From contig CAMBRC010000033.1 in assembly GCA_945869965.1 (NCBI GenBank), positions 1 through 43,010 of the forward strand: a stretch of 43,010 nucleotides of DNA, read 5' to 3'. Below the pieces are notes generated by a model. That model did no database searches. It saw nothing but the letters and a program-made list of their open reading frames with translations, and had not been told where the DNA came from. Every line of letters starts with the position of its first letter. Position 1 is the first letter of the stretch. Both the position numbers and the translations under genes were made by a program. Below are positions 26,268 to 33,426 of the stretch, piece after piece. The DNA comes from Asaia bogorensis (GTDB lineage: Bacteria; Pseudomonadota; Alphaproteobacteria; Acetobacterales; Acetobacteraceae).

Positions 26268-27067
26268 CAGAGCGAGGCGAGGTTGCTGTTGCGCAAATCG
26301 GTGATCAGCATGCAGCCCGGCGCGTGGGTGATGCAGAATTCCGGCTTCACCTGCGCGATTACCGCCTGGGGTGTCACGCCACAGGCCCAGAACACCGGCA
26401 GCTCGCCCGGCCCCATCGGCACCGCGTCGCCGTAATCCGGCTTGCTGATGTCGGCGATGCCAATCGCGTCGGGCATGCCGATATGCACCGGGGCGCCGTG
26501 CACCGAGGGAAAGCGCGAGGTGATCTGGATGGCGCGGATGGCGTCGGCCGGATTGAGCGGACGCATCGACACCACCAGCGGCCCGTGGAACACCCCGGCC
26601 GGCGTGGTGGCGATGTTGGTGCGGTACATCGGCACATTGCTGCCGCAGGAGATGTGGCGCACATCGATGCCGTCCTCGACCAGCGCCTCCTCGAAACTGA
26701 ACGAACAGCCGATGGCAAACGTCACCAGGTCGTCGCGCCAGATGGACGAGATATCGGTCGGTTCGTCCACCAGCTCGCCATGGCGCCAAACCCGGTAGCG
26801 CGGCACATCGGTCCGGATGTCGAGATCGCGCGCCAGCGACAGCAGCGTGGGATCACCCGGCTCGGACACCGCCAGCACCGGACAGGGTTTCGGATTGGCC
26901 TGGGCGAAGCGCAAAAAATCATGCGCCAGCGCCTTGGGCAGGATCGCCAGATTGGCCTGGACATTGCCGCGCGCCAGCCCCGCAGTCTGGCCCGTATAGG
27001 CGCCAGCGCGAAAACGCAGCCGCTCCTTCAAGCCGGCATTGGCGCCAAGGTCCGAGATCGCGTTCAT
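26267..27067 (-). CDS. DUF1445 putative hydro-lyase: N-terminal half of D-glutamate cyclase
   Basis: 266 residues from the ATG at 27067 with GCGGAG upstream. DUF1445 (YcsI-type) blocks: [73 protein letters not shown] and [14 protein letters not shown]. Length is the family norm of about 260-270. Many genomes hold DUF1445 alone under the label putative hydro-lyase. The adjacent DUF4392 gene with a one-base overlap reproduces the domain order of eukaryotic D-glutamate cyclase. First gene of the two-gene operon, divergent from a ketopantoate-reductase-like gene. Confidence 0.92.
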   Translation of the reverse strand: MNAISDLGANAGLKERLRFRAGAYTGQTAGLARGNVQANLAILPKALAHDFLRFAQANPKPCPVLAVSEPGDPTLLSLARDLDIRTDVPRYRVWRHGELVDEPTDISSIWRDDLVTFAIGCSFSFEEALVEDGIDVRHISCGSNVPMYRTNIATTPAGVFHGPLVVSMRPLNPADAIRAIQITSRFPSVHGAPVHIGMPDAIGIADISKPDYGDAVPMGPGELPVFWACGVTPQAVIAQVKPEFCITHAPGCMLITDLRNSNLASL

Positions 27068-27198
27068 GGCCGGCTCCGCAAAGTGGTTGCTGGGCCAACA
27101 CCCTAAAGGCGGCGACCGCCGGGCGTCAAAACCCCCAGGTTGCCGCGCGCGCCGATTCTCGGCAGCATTGCGCTGCACAATAATCGGGAATGCAGCGC

Positions 27199-28182
27199 GT
27201 GAAGATTTGCGTCTATGGGCCTGGGGCGATCGGTGGCTGGCTAGCGGCGGCAATGGCCAAGGGAGGCGTCGAGGTCTCCGTGGTGGCGCGCGGCGCCCAC
27301 CTCAAGGCAATCCGCGAGAATGGCCTGACCCTCGAACTCCCGGATGACCGTTACACGGTGAAGGTCGCCGCCAGCGACAACCCGGCGGATCTCGGACCGC
27401 AAGACGGCGTGATCGTCACCGTCAAGGCGCCCTCCCTGCCCTCCGTCGCCGGCCAGATCGCCCCGCTGCTGCGCGAAGACACCCCGGTCGCCTTCCTGAC
27501 CAACGGCATCCCCTGGTGGTATTTCATGGGCCATGGCGAGGCACTCGACGGCCGTTCCCTCCCCCGCCTCGACCCCAACGACGCCCTGCGCCACGCCATC
27601 GGCCTCAAGCGCCTGATCGGCGGCATCGCCTGGCCGGCGAGCTCCGTGCCCGAACCCGGCGTGATCAAGATGAGCGCCGGCGCGGCCCGCGGCTGTGTCA
27701 TCGGCGCTCCCGACGCCAAGCCCCACCCCGGCCTCGACCTGCTCGACCGCGCCTTCGCCGCCGGCAACCTCAAGCTCACCATCGCGCCGCAAATCCGCGA
27801 CGTGATCTGGGAAAAGCTCTCCTTCAACCTCTCCGCCGGCCCGATGTGCGTACTCACCACCTCGCCGGTCAAGGACACCCATGTCGAGGAAGCCCTGGTC
27901 GCCACCTCGCGCCAGGTGATGACCGAAGTGGCCAGCCTGATCGCCGCCATGGGCCGCAATGTCCCCATCGACCAGGACAAGGTGGTCGCCGGCAACCGCG
28001 CCCTCGGCCACCGCCCGAGCATCCTGCAAGACCTGCTCGCCGGCCGCCCGATGGAAGTCGACGCGCTCTACTCCACCCCGCTGGAATTGGCCGAGATGAT
28101 CGGCGTGAAACTGCCCACACTGGAACTGCTGGTCGCCCTGATCAAGGTCCGAGCCCGGCAAGCCGGGTTATACCAGGGCTGA
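27199..28182 (+). CDS. Ketopantoate reductase (2-dehydropantoate 2-reductase) family oxidoreductase
   Basis: 327 residues if the GTG at 27199 is used; it has GGGAA at 27186-27190 with ideal spacing and gives the family-typical start (V/M)[12 protein letters not shown]. The ATG at 27190 has its GGGA directly abutting and would add three residues. The NADP-binding GxGxxG is at residues 7-12, followed by [18 protein letters not shown], and the catalytic-Lys block [13 protein letters not shown]; the C-terminal ApbA helix bundle is complete. True PanE makes pantoate for CoA; paralogues reduce other 2-oxo acids. With no pan genes nearby and a catabolic context, the substrate is open. The last 41 bases overlap the convergent gene. 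Confidence 0.88.
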   Translation: MKICVYGPGAIGGWLAAAMAKGGVEVSVVARGAHLKAIRENGLTLELPDDRYTVKVAASDNPADLGPQDGVIVTVKAPSLPSVAGQIAPLLREDTPVAFLTNGIPWWYFMGHGEALDGRSLPRLDPNDALRHAIGLKRLIGGIAWPASSVPEPGVIKMSAGAARGCVIGAPDAKPHPGLDLLDRAFAAGNLKLTIAPQIRDVIWEKLSFNLSAGPMCVLTTSPVKDTHVEEALVATSRQVMTEVASLIAAMGRNVPIDQDKVVAGNRALGHRPSILQDLLAGRPMEVDALYSTPLELAEMIGVKLPTLELLVALIKVRARQAGLYQG

Positions 28183-28843
28183 TCCCCGCCACAGGCGGCC
28201 GGCAATCCTCGCCGCCGGCCACCCCCGCGGCTTCCAGCACCGCCCGATCCCGCGCGCAAAAATCCGCATGCATCGCGTCGAGTTCCCCAAGGTTGTTTGG
28301 AAACGACAGCACACAGGCATTGCCCGCGGCATAGCCGGACAGCCGCGCGGTGTTCTTGGCAATCAGCTTGCCCATCCGCGCCGCAGTCGCCTCCGGGTCC
28401 GTGTCGTGCCCGACCTTGTCCTGCAGCCGGGCCAGGGACACCACCAGAATGCGCAGCTTCGGCTCTGGCCCGCCGCCGCTCGCCGAAAAGACATAGCGAT
28501 ACGGCGTCAGGCGCATGTCCTGGGTGATCACCAGGACGTGCATCACGTCCCCTTGCGCGCCCAACGACCCGGCAAAGCCGGGAAACAGTTTCTCTGCATC
28601 CACCTGCCCCTGCGCCGGCACAAACGGCCGCACGTCGAACGCAGCCGGCACAAACCGCGCCGGCGGACGCAGCAGACACGCCAGACGCTGGGCAAGCGGC
28701 TTAACGAAGCGGCGGTCACCGACCTCGCGCGACAAATGGATCACGATCTCCTCGGGCGCGATCACGCCCTGGGCCTTGACCGGCCAGGACACCGCAAGCA
28801 ACTGCAGCGCAATGACCGCCAATCGCCACTCGCGTCGCAACAT
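28142..28843 (-). CDS. Secreted archaemetzincin-like protein with degenerate zinc site
   Basis: 233 residues with a signal peptide (MLRREWRLAVIALQLLAVSW, probable cleavage after VKA at about residue 24). The body resembles archaemetzincin (peptidase M54) in block order: DVMHVLVITQDMRL, YVFSASGG, ILVVSLARL, then the C-terminal CVLSFPNNLGELDAMHADFC, which parallels the family's CVM-x-FSN-S-L...FC segment. Where M54 enzymes have HExxHxxGxxH, this reads KNTARLSGYAA: the Gly is kept but all three His and the Glu are lost. It should therefore not be an active zinc peptidase. Last gene of a five-gene minus-strand operon, 13 bases after the LLM oxidoreductase stop. The family link is my pattern reading and not a search result. 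Confidence 0.7.
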   Translation of the reverse strand: MLRREWRLAVIALQLLAVSWPVKAQGVIAPEEIVIHLSREVGDRRFVKPLAQRLACLLRPPARFVPAAFDVRPFVPAQGQVDAEKLFPGFAGSLGAQGDVMHVLVITQDMRLTPYRYVFSASGGGPEPKLRILVVSLARLQDKVGHDTDPEATAARMGKLIAKNTARLSGYAAGNACVLSFPNNLGELDAMHADFCARDRAVLEAAGVAGGEDCRPPVAGISPGITRLAGLGP

Positions 28844-28856
28844 GCCCAGCGCCCCC

Positions 28857-30014
28857 TTAGGCCGGCGCGAAAATCCCCGCCGGCTTCGGCGTCACCAACA
28901 GATTCTCCGGCACCGGCGCCTGCGGCTCGCCCCCGCCGCGAAACGCGGGATCGTGCTGCAGCACCGGCATCACCCGGTCAGCGAACAGGCGCATATTCAC
29001 CTCCGCATCCTCCGCCGGCATCCCCCCGAACGAGAACTCGGCGGTCAGGTGATCCAGCCCGGTCAGCCGCGTCAGCTCGGCAATCTGCTCCAGGCAATCT
29101 TCCGCCGTGCCGGACACCTGGATGCTGACATAGAACTCCGTTGCCTTTGCCCGATGGCTGTCTTCCTTCAGCTTCGCATAGGTCTTACCGACCGCCGCAT
29201 AGCTCTCATAGCCCTTCACCCCGGCCAGGTGCCCGTCAGAGAACTTGTAGTGGGCATCGATCGAATCCCATTTCTTGCTCAGGAATTCGGCCGCCCGGTC
29301 GCGCGCCTCGGACCGCGTCGGCGCAATTGAGATGTTGGTCGAAACCACCGGCGGCCGCGGCGCATGCCCCATCTCCACCGCCAGCGCCCGGTGGCGATGA
29401 ATATCAGCCGCCGCCTTGCTCCACTCGTTCTGCATGATCACCAGCATCCCGAACCCCAGCCGTGCCATCACCTCCGCCGATTCCGGGCTGACCGACGAGG
29501 CAAAGAACCGCCGCTCGGGATGCGAGATCGGCCGCGGCCGGATCGACATGCGCGGAATGTCGAAGAATTCGCCCTTGTACTCGAACTCCTCCTGCGCCAG
29601 CGCCAGCGTCACGATCTTCGCCGCCTCGACAAAACGCGCCCGCGCCTCGTCCATCGGCACCCGGAACCCGGCATACTCAACGCTCGCCGCCCCGCGCCCG
29701 AACCCGAACAGGCACCGCCCGCCGCACAGAATGTCGAGCAGCGCGATCTGCTCCGCCACCCGCACCGGATCATGCCACGGCAGCACGATCACCGACGTCC
29801 CCAGCTGAATCCGCTTCGTCCGCCCGGCAAAATAGCTCAGCAGCTGCACCGGATCCGGCGACATCGCGTAGCCGGTGAAATGGTGCTCCAGCGCGAACAG
29901 CGAATCGAACCCCAACGGTTCCGCCAGGTCGCCCAGCCGCAAATGATCCGCCAGCACCGAGGCATCGCTGCGGCCCGGCTTGGTGAGCATGTTCATCGAC
30001 ATTCCGACCTTCAT
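28857..30014 (-). CDS. LLM-class flavin-dependent oxidoreductase (luciferase-like)
   Basis: 385 residues from the ATG at 30014, which has a strong TAGGAGGA upstream; the longer open frame is rejected for this reason. Bacterial luciferase-like TIM barrel: SLFALEHHFTGYAMSPDP near residues 39-56, LGTSVIVLPWHDPVRVAEQI, GGRCLFGFGRGA, RFVEAAKIVTLA and a C-terminal SFGGMPAEDAEVNMRLF helix. Such enzymes use FMNH2 (or F420) from a separate reductase to oxygenate or desulfonate a substrate. None of these features names the substrate. It lies between the GFA gene (22-base gap) and the archaemetzincin-like gene, in the operon that begins with the LysE exporter. Confidence 0.92.
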   Translation of the reverse strand: MKVGMSMNMLTKPGRSDASVLADHLRLGDLAEPLGFDSLFALEHHFTGYAMSPDPVQLLSYFAGRTKRIQLGTSVIVLPWHDPVRVAEQIALLDILCGGRCLFGFGRGAASVEYAGFRVPMDEARARFVEAAKIVTLALAQEEFEYKGEFFDIPRMSIRPRPISHPERRFFASSVSPESAEVMARLGFGMLVIMQNEWSKAAADIHRHRALAVEMGHAPRPPVVSTNISIAPTRSEARDRAAEFLSKKWDSIDAHYKFSDGHLAGVKGYESYAAVGKTYAKLKEDSHRAKATEFYVSIQVSGTAEDCLEQIAELTRLTGLDHLTAEFSFGGMPAEDAEVNMRLFADRVMPVLQHDPAFRGGGEPQAPVPENLLVTPKPAGIFAPA

Positions 30015-30036
30015 GGCCGTGTTCCTCCTATTGCAG

Positions 30037-30438
30037 TCACCCCGCCGTGGGAAATTCCACATACTGCGGCAGGTCGTCGGTGATGGTAAACCACGGCGCC
30101 TTGGACGCCACGAAGATATGCGCCCGCGGCCGAATCCCGGGATAGCCCCGCAGCGTCCCCAACGTCACATGCGCAAAGGCGCCATCCCGCACCACCGAAA
30201 ACAACAACGACCCACAACGCCCACAGCCGGTGTTGTTGTTCCCCGCCGTGCCCATCACCAGCAAAGCATCGCCCCCTTGCGTCACCGCAAGACACTCGCG
30301 CGCAACACCGGCAAACGGCTTGAACGCCGCCCCGGTCACCCGCCGGCACTGCGAACAATGGCAGTTCAACGCATAGGCAAAGCCGCCCTCCACCGCATAC
30401 CGGACAGCGCCGCAATAGCACCGCCCGATATGCCTCAC
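30037..30438 (-). CDS. GFA family protein (glutathione-dependent formaldehyde-activating type)
   Basis: 133 residues of the GFA/CENP-V fold. Zinc ligands: GRCYCGAVRY (Cys7, Cys9), NCHCSQCRR (about 25-33) and TGCGRCGSLLF (about 90-100). The family is named for an enzyme proposed to join formaldehyde and glutathione, a role not confirmed for most members. The ATG overlaps the stop of the upstream thioredoxin-fold gene by 4 bases (ATGA), so the two are translationally coupled. A small-molecule thiol or aldehyde role would fit that neighbour and the flavin oxidoreductase downstream (inference). Confidence 0.9.
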   Translation of the reverse strand: MRHIGRCYCGAVRYAVEGGFAYALNCHCSQCRRVTGAAFKPFAGVARECLAVTQGGDALLVMGTAGNNNTGCGRCGSLLFSVVRDGAFAHVTLGTLRGYPGIRPRAHIFVASKAPWFTITDDLPQYVEFPTAG

Positions 30439-31493
30439 AGCTCCGGCTGCTTGTAGTACGGCTTATCCCCCAGCGCGTTCACCCGCTCCCAGAACCCTGG
30501 CCCGCCAGCAAACCCCGACGGCTCCAGCACCTGCGCGTCGCGAAAAATGCACCAGGACTCCGGATGCAACCGGCTCGCCTCGGCGAAACACTCCGCCGCC
30601 TCGCCCTCCTGCCCCAGCCGCCGCAAATGCAACCCCAGCCGGAACAGCGCATCCGCCTGTGCCATATCACCGGTGATCACCGGCAGCCGCGCCCGCGCCG
30701 CGTCCGCCGGCAGCGCATGCTTGCCCGTCCGCACCCAGTCCCGCACCGCCTGGAAATACGCCGTGCGCGCCGCCAGCCGCGCCGCCACATCCTCCGGCGC
30801 CATCGTCCGCGTGGCCAAATCCATCTTGCGGAAATGATCCGTCGACCCCGCCGTCTCCGGCGGCCGCACGATCACACCCTGCTCATCGATCCAAACACAT
30901 TGCGGCACATTGACCATGCCATACAGCGCGGAAACCCGATGATCCCCGTCGATCAGACAGGGATACCCCGGCCGCGCCTGCTCGATCCACGGCCGCGCCT
31001 GCTCGGCCCCCCGCCCCTCTTCGGCAACAGCAATAACGGTGAAAGGCGCGTCGAAAAGGCAATCCTGCAAATCCTGCCACACGGACAGGTCAAGCCGGCA
31101 GCCTCACCAGGACGCCCAGGTCGTCAAGAACACCTTCTGCCCGCGATAATCCGACAGCCGATGCACCTTCCCGGCCAAATCTGGCAGCGCAAAATCTGGC
31201 GCCACCAGCCCCGCCAGCGCCGATTGCCGCGCATCCGGCCCGGTCCCCAGCACCCAGGTCGCACCAGCCCGGTCACTGGCCACCGGATTGCCCATGTGAC
31301 GCCAGAAAGCCGCAACGTCGATCCGCTCCCCCTGCCGCATCTCAGCGGTCAGCGGCACACAGAGTTCCGCGCGACACATCCCCTCGGGCTTCAGCGCCCA
31401 GCCGGTCACCCGCTCGGTATCGGCCGACGAGAGCACAAGCCCCGCGCCAGAAGGCACGTCATGCGTGCCAGTATCGCTCAAGACGGTCGTCAT
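30435..31493 (-). CDS. Probable selenoprotein: TlpA/redoxin-fold protein with in-frame TGA at the active site
   Basis: Read through one TGA (31104-31106), the frame gives 352 residues from the ATG at 31493 (GAGGGG upstream). The TGA is codon 130 in TTWASW-(TGA)-GCRLDLSVW, where TlpA/ResA-type domains have their first redox Cys; relatives I remember read TWASWCGCR. After the TGA the protein runs on without a break as a normal thioredoxin fold: FTVIAVAEE, PCLIDGDHRVSALYGMVNVP (cis-Pro), QCVWIDEQG, then a TPR-like C-terminal helix pair (FRLGLHLRRLGQEGEAAECF). A hairpin like a bacterial SECIS starts 14 bases after the TGA. Residue 130 is therefore probably selenocysteine, with Cys132 as resolving partner. 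Otherwise it is a nonsense mutation. No Sec machinery lies in the window. The gene is coupled to GFA downstream and follows a LysE gene. Confidence 0.8.
31073..31089 (-). promoter_or_regulatory. Candidate bacterial SECIS element
   Basis: In the mRNA, CCUG pairs with CAGG and CC with GG, with a single bulged U (31085) on the 5' side two pairs below a four-base loop GUGU (31082-31079). The first loop G is 22 bases after the UGA. A stem with a bulged U and a loop holding G-U near that distance is the SelB-binding layout known from E. coli fdhF. The hairpin lies inside the coding sequence, as bacterial SECIS elements do. The stem is short (6 pairs), so chance is not excluded. Confidence 0.6.
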
Positions 31494-31537
31494 CGGCTCT
31501 GCCCCTCGGTTGCAGCGCCATTCTGCCACCGGCCGCC

Positions 31538-32134
31538 TCAGCCTTCCAGCACCATCGGCAACATCGACACCACCAACACGATCGCCATGGCGATATTGAA
31601 CACCCGCATCCGCCGCCCCGGGCCCAACAACCGCGCAGCACCCTCGCCCAGCAGCGCCCACGGAATGCACGACGGTGGCGTGACCAGGAAAAACACCGCC
31701 CCGATCACCAACAATTGCGGCAGCGCGGCCTCATCCGGCCGCACCCAGGCCGCCGCGATCGACAGCGCCAACAGCCAGGCTTTCGGGTTCACCCACTGGA
31801 ACAGCACCGCCTTGACGAACCCGAACCGCATCCCGCCGCCCGCGGCCGCATCAACCGGCCCGGTAGCGATCTTGAACGCCAGCCACACCAGCCAAGCCAT
31901 CGCACCCCAGCGCATCGCCGCCGCCAACAACGGCTGGGCCGCCAGCACCCCGGCCAGCCCCGCCCCCACCAGCACGATCATCAGCGAAAACCCGGCGCCG
32001 TTGCCCAGTATGTGCGGCCAGGTCGCGCGCCAGCCATTCGCCGCCGCATTCGCAGTGACCAGCGCGTTGTTCGGCCCCGGCGTGACCGAGGCGGCAAACG
32101 CAAAGGCGATCAGCGGCAACAGGGAAAATTCCAT
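31538..32134 (-). CDS. LysE/RhtB family amino-acid exporter
   Basis: 198 residues, six predicted membrane segments. The N-terminal family motif is FAFAASVTPGPNNALV (about residues 11-26), followed by NGAGFSLMIVLVGAGL, WLVWLAFKI, GFVKAVLFQWVNPKAWLLAL and a last segment VFNIAMAIVLVVSMLPMVLE. Members export amino acids or homoserine lactone and are placed in the inner membrane. First gene of the minus-strand group LysE, redoxin-fold selenoprotein, GFA, LLM oxidoreductase, archaemetzincin-like; 44 bases separate it from the next gene. No strong ribosome binding site is visible before the ATG. Confidence 0.93.
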   Translation of the reverse strand: MEFSLLPLIAFAFAASVTPGPNNALVTANAAANGWRATWPHILGNGAGFSLMIVLVGAGLAGVLAAQPLLAAAMRWGAMAWLVWLAFKIATGPVDAAAGGGMRFGFVKAVLFQWVNPKAWLLALSIAAAWVRPDEAALPQLLVIGAVFFLVTPPSCIPWALLGEGAARLLGPGRRMRVFNIAMAIVLVVSMLPMVLEG

Positions 32135-32225
32135 GCAGATAGGTCAGCATTATTGACCTGTGACGGTCCAGAGAGCTGACCGCATGGCAGCGTCCCTGCC
32201 TCGACGCAGTCCTCAACCCCAACCG

Positions 32226-32615
32226 TCAGTCCGCACCCTGTTCCACCCGGCGTTCAGACCGCCCGCCCTGCGGCCCAACGCGCCCCACCGGCCCCTGAGC
32301 AGCCGCCGGCCGGCCAGACGGCTGCTGGCCAAAAAACGCCGGGCGCGGATCGCGGCTGGGTGCCGCGCCGCGGTTGTGGTCACCGCCGCGCCCCTGATCA
32401 CCACCACGGAATCGTCCGCCATCATCGCCGCGATAGCCATAATTCCGCTGCGGAGCATACCCCCCGCCCCAGTACGGCTGCGGTGTCGGCCGGTAGCCAT
32501 AGCTGCCGCCATGCCCCCGCCCACCGCCATAATCCGAATACCCATCCAGGTCGGCACAGCCCGACAGCGCCCCCAGGGCGACGGTCAGCGCGGCGATGGC
32601 GGCAATGCGTCTCAT
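32226..32615 (-). CDS. Gly/Arg-rich lipoprotein, unknown function
   Basis: 129 residues. Lipoprotein signal MRRIAAIAALTVALGALSGC with lipobox LSGC (Cys20). The mature part is low-complexity, rich in Gly, Tyr and Arg (YGGGRGHGGSYGY, GGRFRGGDQGRGG), then a Pro/Gln/Arg tail. No domain is recognised. The + strand frame across it is also open, but only this reading has a signal sequence, so I prefer it. The gaps on either side (32135-32225 and 32616-32713) show nothing else. Confidence 0.65.
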   Translation of the reverse strand: MRRIAAIAALTVALGALSGCADLDGYSDYGGGRGHGGSYGYRPTPQPYWGGGYAPQRNYGYRGDDGGRFRGGDQGRGGDHNRGAAPSRDPRPAFFGQQPSGRPAAAQGPVGRVGPQGGRSERRVEQGAD

Positions 32616-32713
32616 GGTGCTCTCCGGTCATGCCAGACACCTGGCAGGCATTGAAAATCACATATGGGTACGGCGGCCGTGCGCGCGCAGTGTGTCCGCT
32701 TCGTGGCAGCCCA

Positions 32714-33241
32714 TCACCCTAGCGTGAGCCCCGCCAGCAACCCCGGCGCCAGGATCCCGGTCGCCCAAACCAGCGCCGAGCCGATATTGGCCAGCTGAAA
32801 CGGCACCTGCGGCATCGCGCAACTCCCCGCCGCCAACGGCACCGCCGCCCGCAACGGCCCGAAGAACCGCCCGAAAAACACCCCGGCAATCCCCCACTTG
32901 GCAAAAAACCGCTGCCCCCGCGGCAACAGATCCGGCGTGCGCGTCAGCGGCCAGATATGCGCGAGCCGTTCCTTGAAATGAAACCCCACCCAGTACGACA
33001 CCGCATCGCCCAGCGTCGCCCCCGCAACCGCGGCAAACCAGCACGGCCAGAACGCCACCCCGCTGGCCCCCAGCAACCCCGACAACCCAAACAGAATCGC
33101 CGTTGCCGGCAGCAAAAGCGAGATCACCGCCAGCGACTCTCCAAACGCCAGCACAAACACCACCGGCACCGCCCATGCCTGGTTGGCCCGAACAAACTCC
33201 AACGTATCGTGAACCACCGCCTCGATGACCAACGCTCCCAT
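32714..33241 (-). CDS. DedA family membrane protein
   Basis: 175 residues from the ATG at 33241; a TTG at 33256 is in frame but less likely. DedA/SNARE-associated features: FVLAFGESLAVISLLLPATA (the family's E...P re-entrant region), ATLGDAVSYWVGFHF (GD...Y/F-x-x-G) and FFGRFFGPLRAAVPLAAG (the F/G-R-F motif). DedA proteins are inner-membrane transporters or flippases linked to undecaprenyl-phosphate or phospholipid recycling and to pH homeostasis. Somewhat shorter than the usual 200-220 residues, mainly at the C-terminus. The gene stands alone and is divergent from a membrane protein gene with a double hairpin repeat between them. Confidence 0.88.
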   Translation of the reverse strand: MGALVIEAVVHDTLEFVRANQAWAVPVVFVLAFGESLAVISLLLPATAILFGLSGLLGASGVAFWPCWFAAVAGATLGDAVSYWVGFHFKERLAHIWPLTRTPDLLPRGQRFFAKWGIAGVFFGRFFGPLRAAVPLAAGSCAMPQVPFQLANIGSALVWATGILAPGLLAGLTLG

Positions 33242-33293
33242 CAACCCAAAGCCCAAAATGCCATCGCCCTGGTCACAGCACCAATGGATAAAA

Positions 33294-33359
33294 AGTTTTT
33301 GCTTCTTTTTTCAAAAAGAAGCGCTTGTTCTTTTTTGAAAAAAAGAACCAAAAAACTTT
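33294..33359. repeat. Abutting inverted pair of AT-rich hairpin repeats (copies 7a and 7b)
   Basis: Stem 7a is at 33301-33322 (GCTTCTTTTT / AAAAAGAAGC), with its AAGTTTTT flank on the left. Stem 7b is at 33327-33348 (GTTCTTTTTT / AAAAAAGAAC), with CCAAAAAACTTT on the right. Only four bases separate the stems. They lie in the divergent gap between the DedA gene and a membrane protein gene, where a terminator is not expected. Confidence 0.85.
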
Positions 33360-33426
33360 CATTCGCTTGGCTGCCGTTCTCCCTGGGGATTTTCAGCGCG
33401 CGCGGCGATGGGTTAGGACAGCCGCC

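Noticed and set aside
27199-28182. Assignment of the reductase as PanE proper
   Set aside because: Family membership is clear, but no pantothenate genes are near and many paralogues exist, so I gave no gene symbol.
30435-31082. Separate short protein starting at a GTG at 31082
   Set aside because: It begins in the middle of a thioredoxin fold, has no ribosome binding site, and continues in frame from the upstream segment through a single TGA; one read-through protein explains both pieces better.
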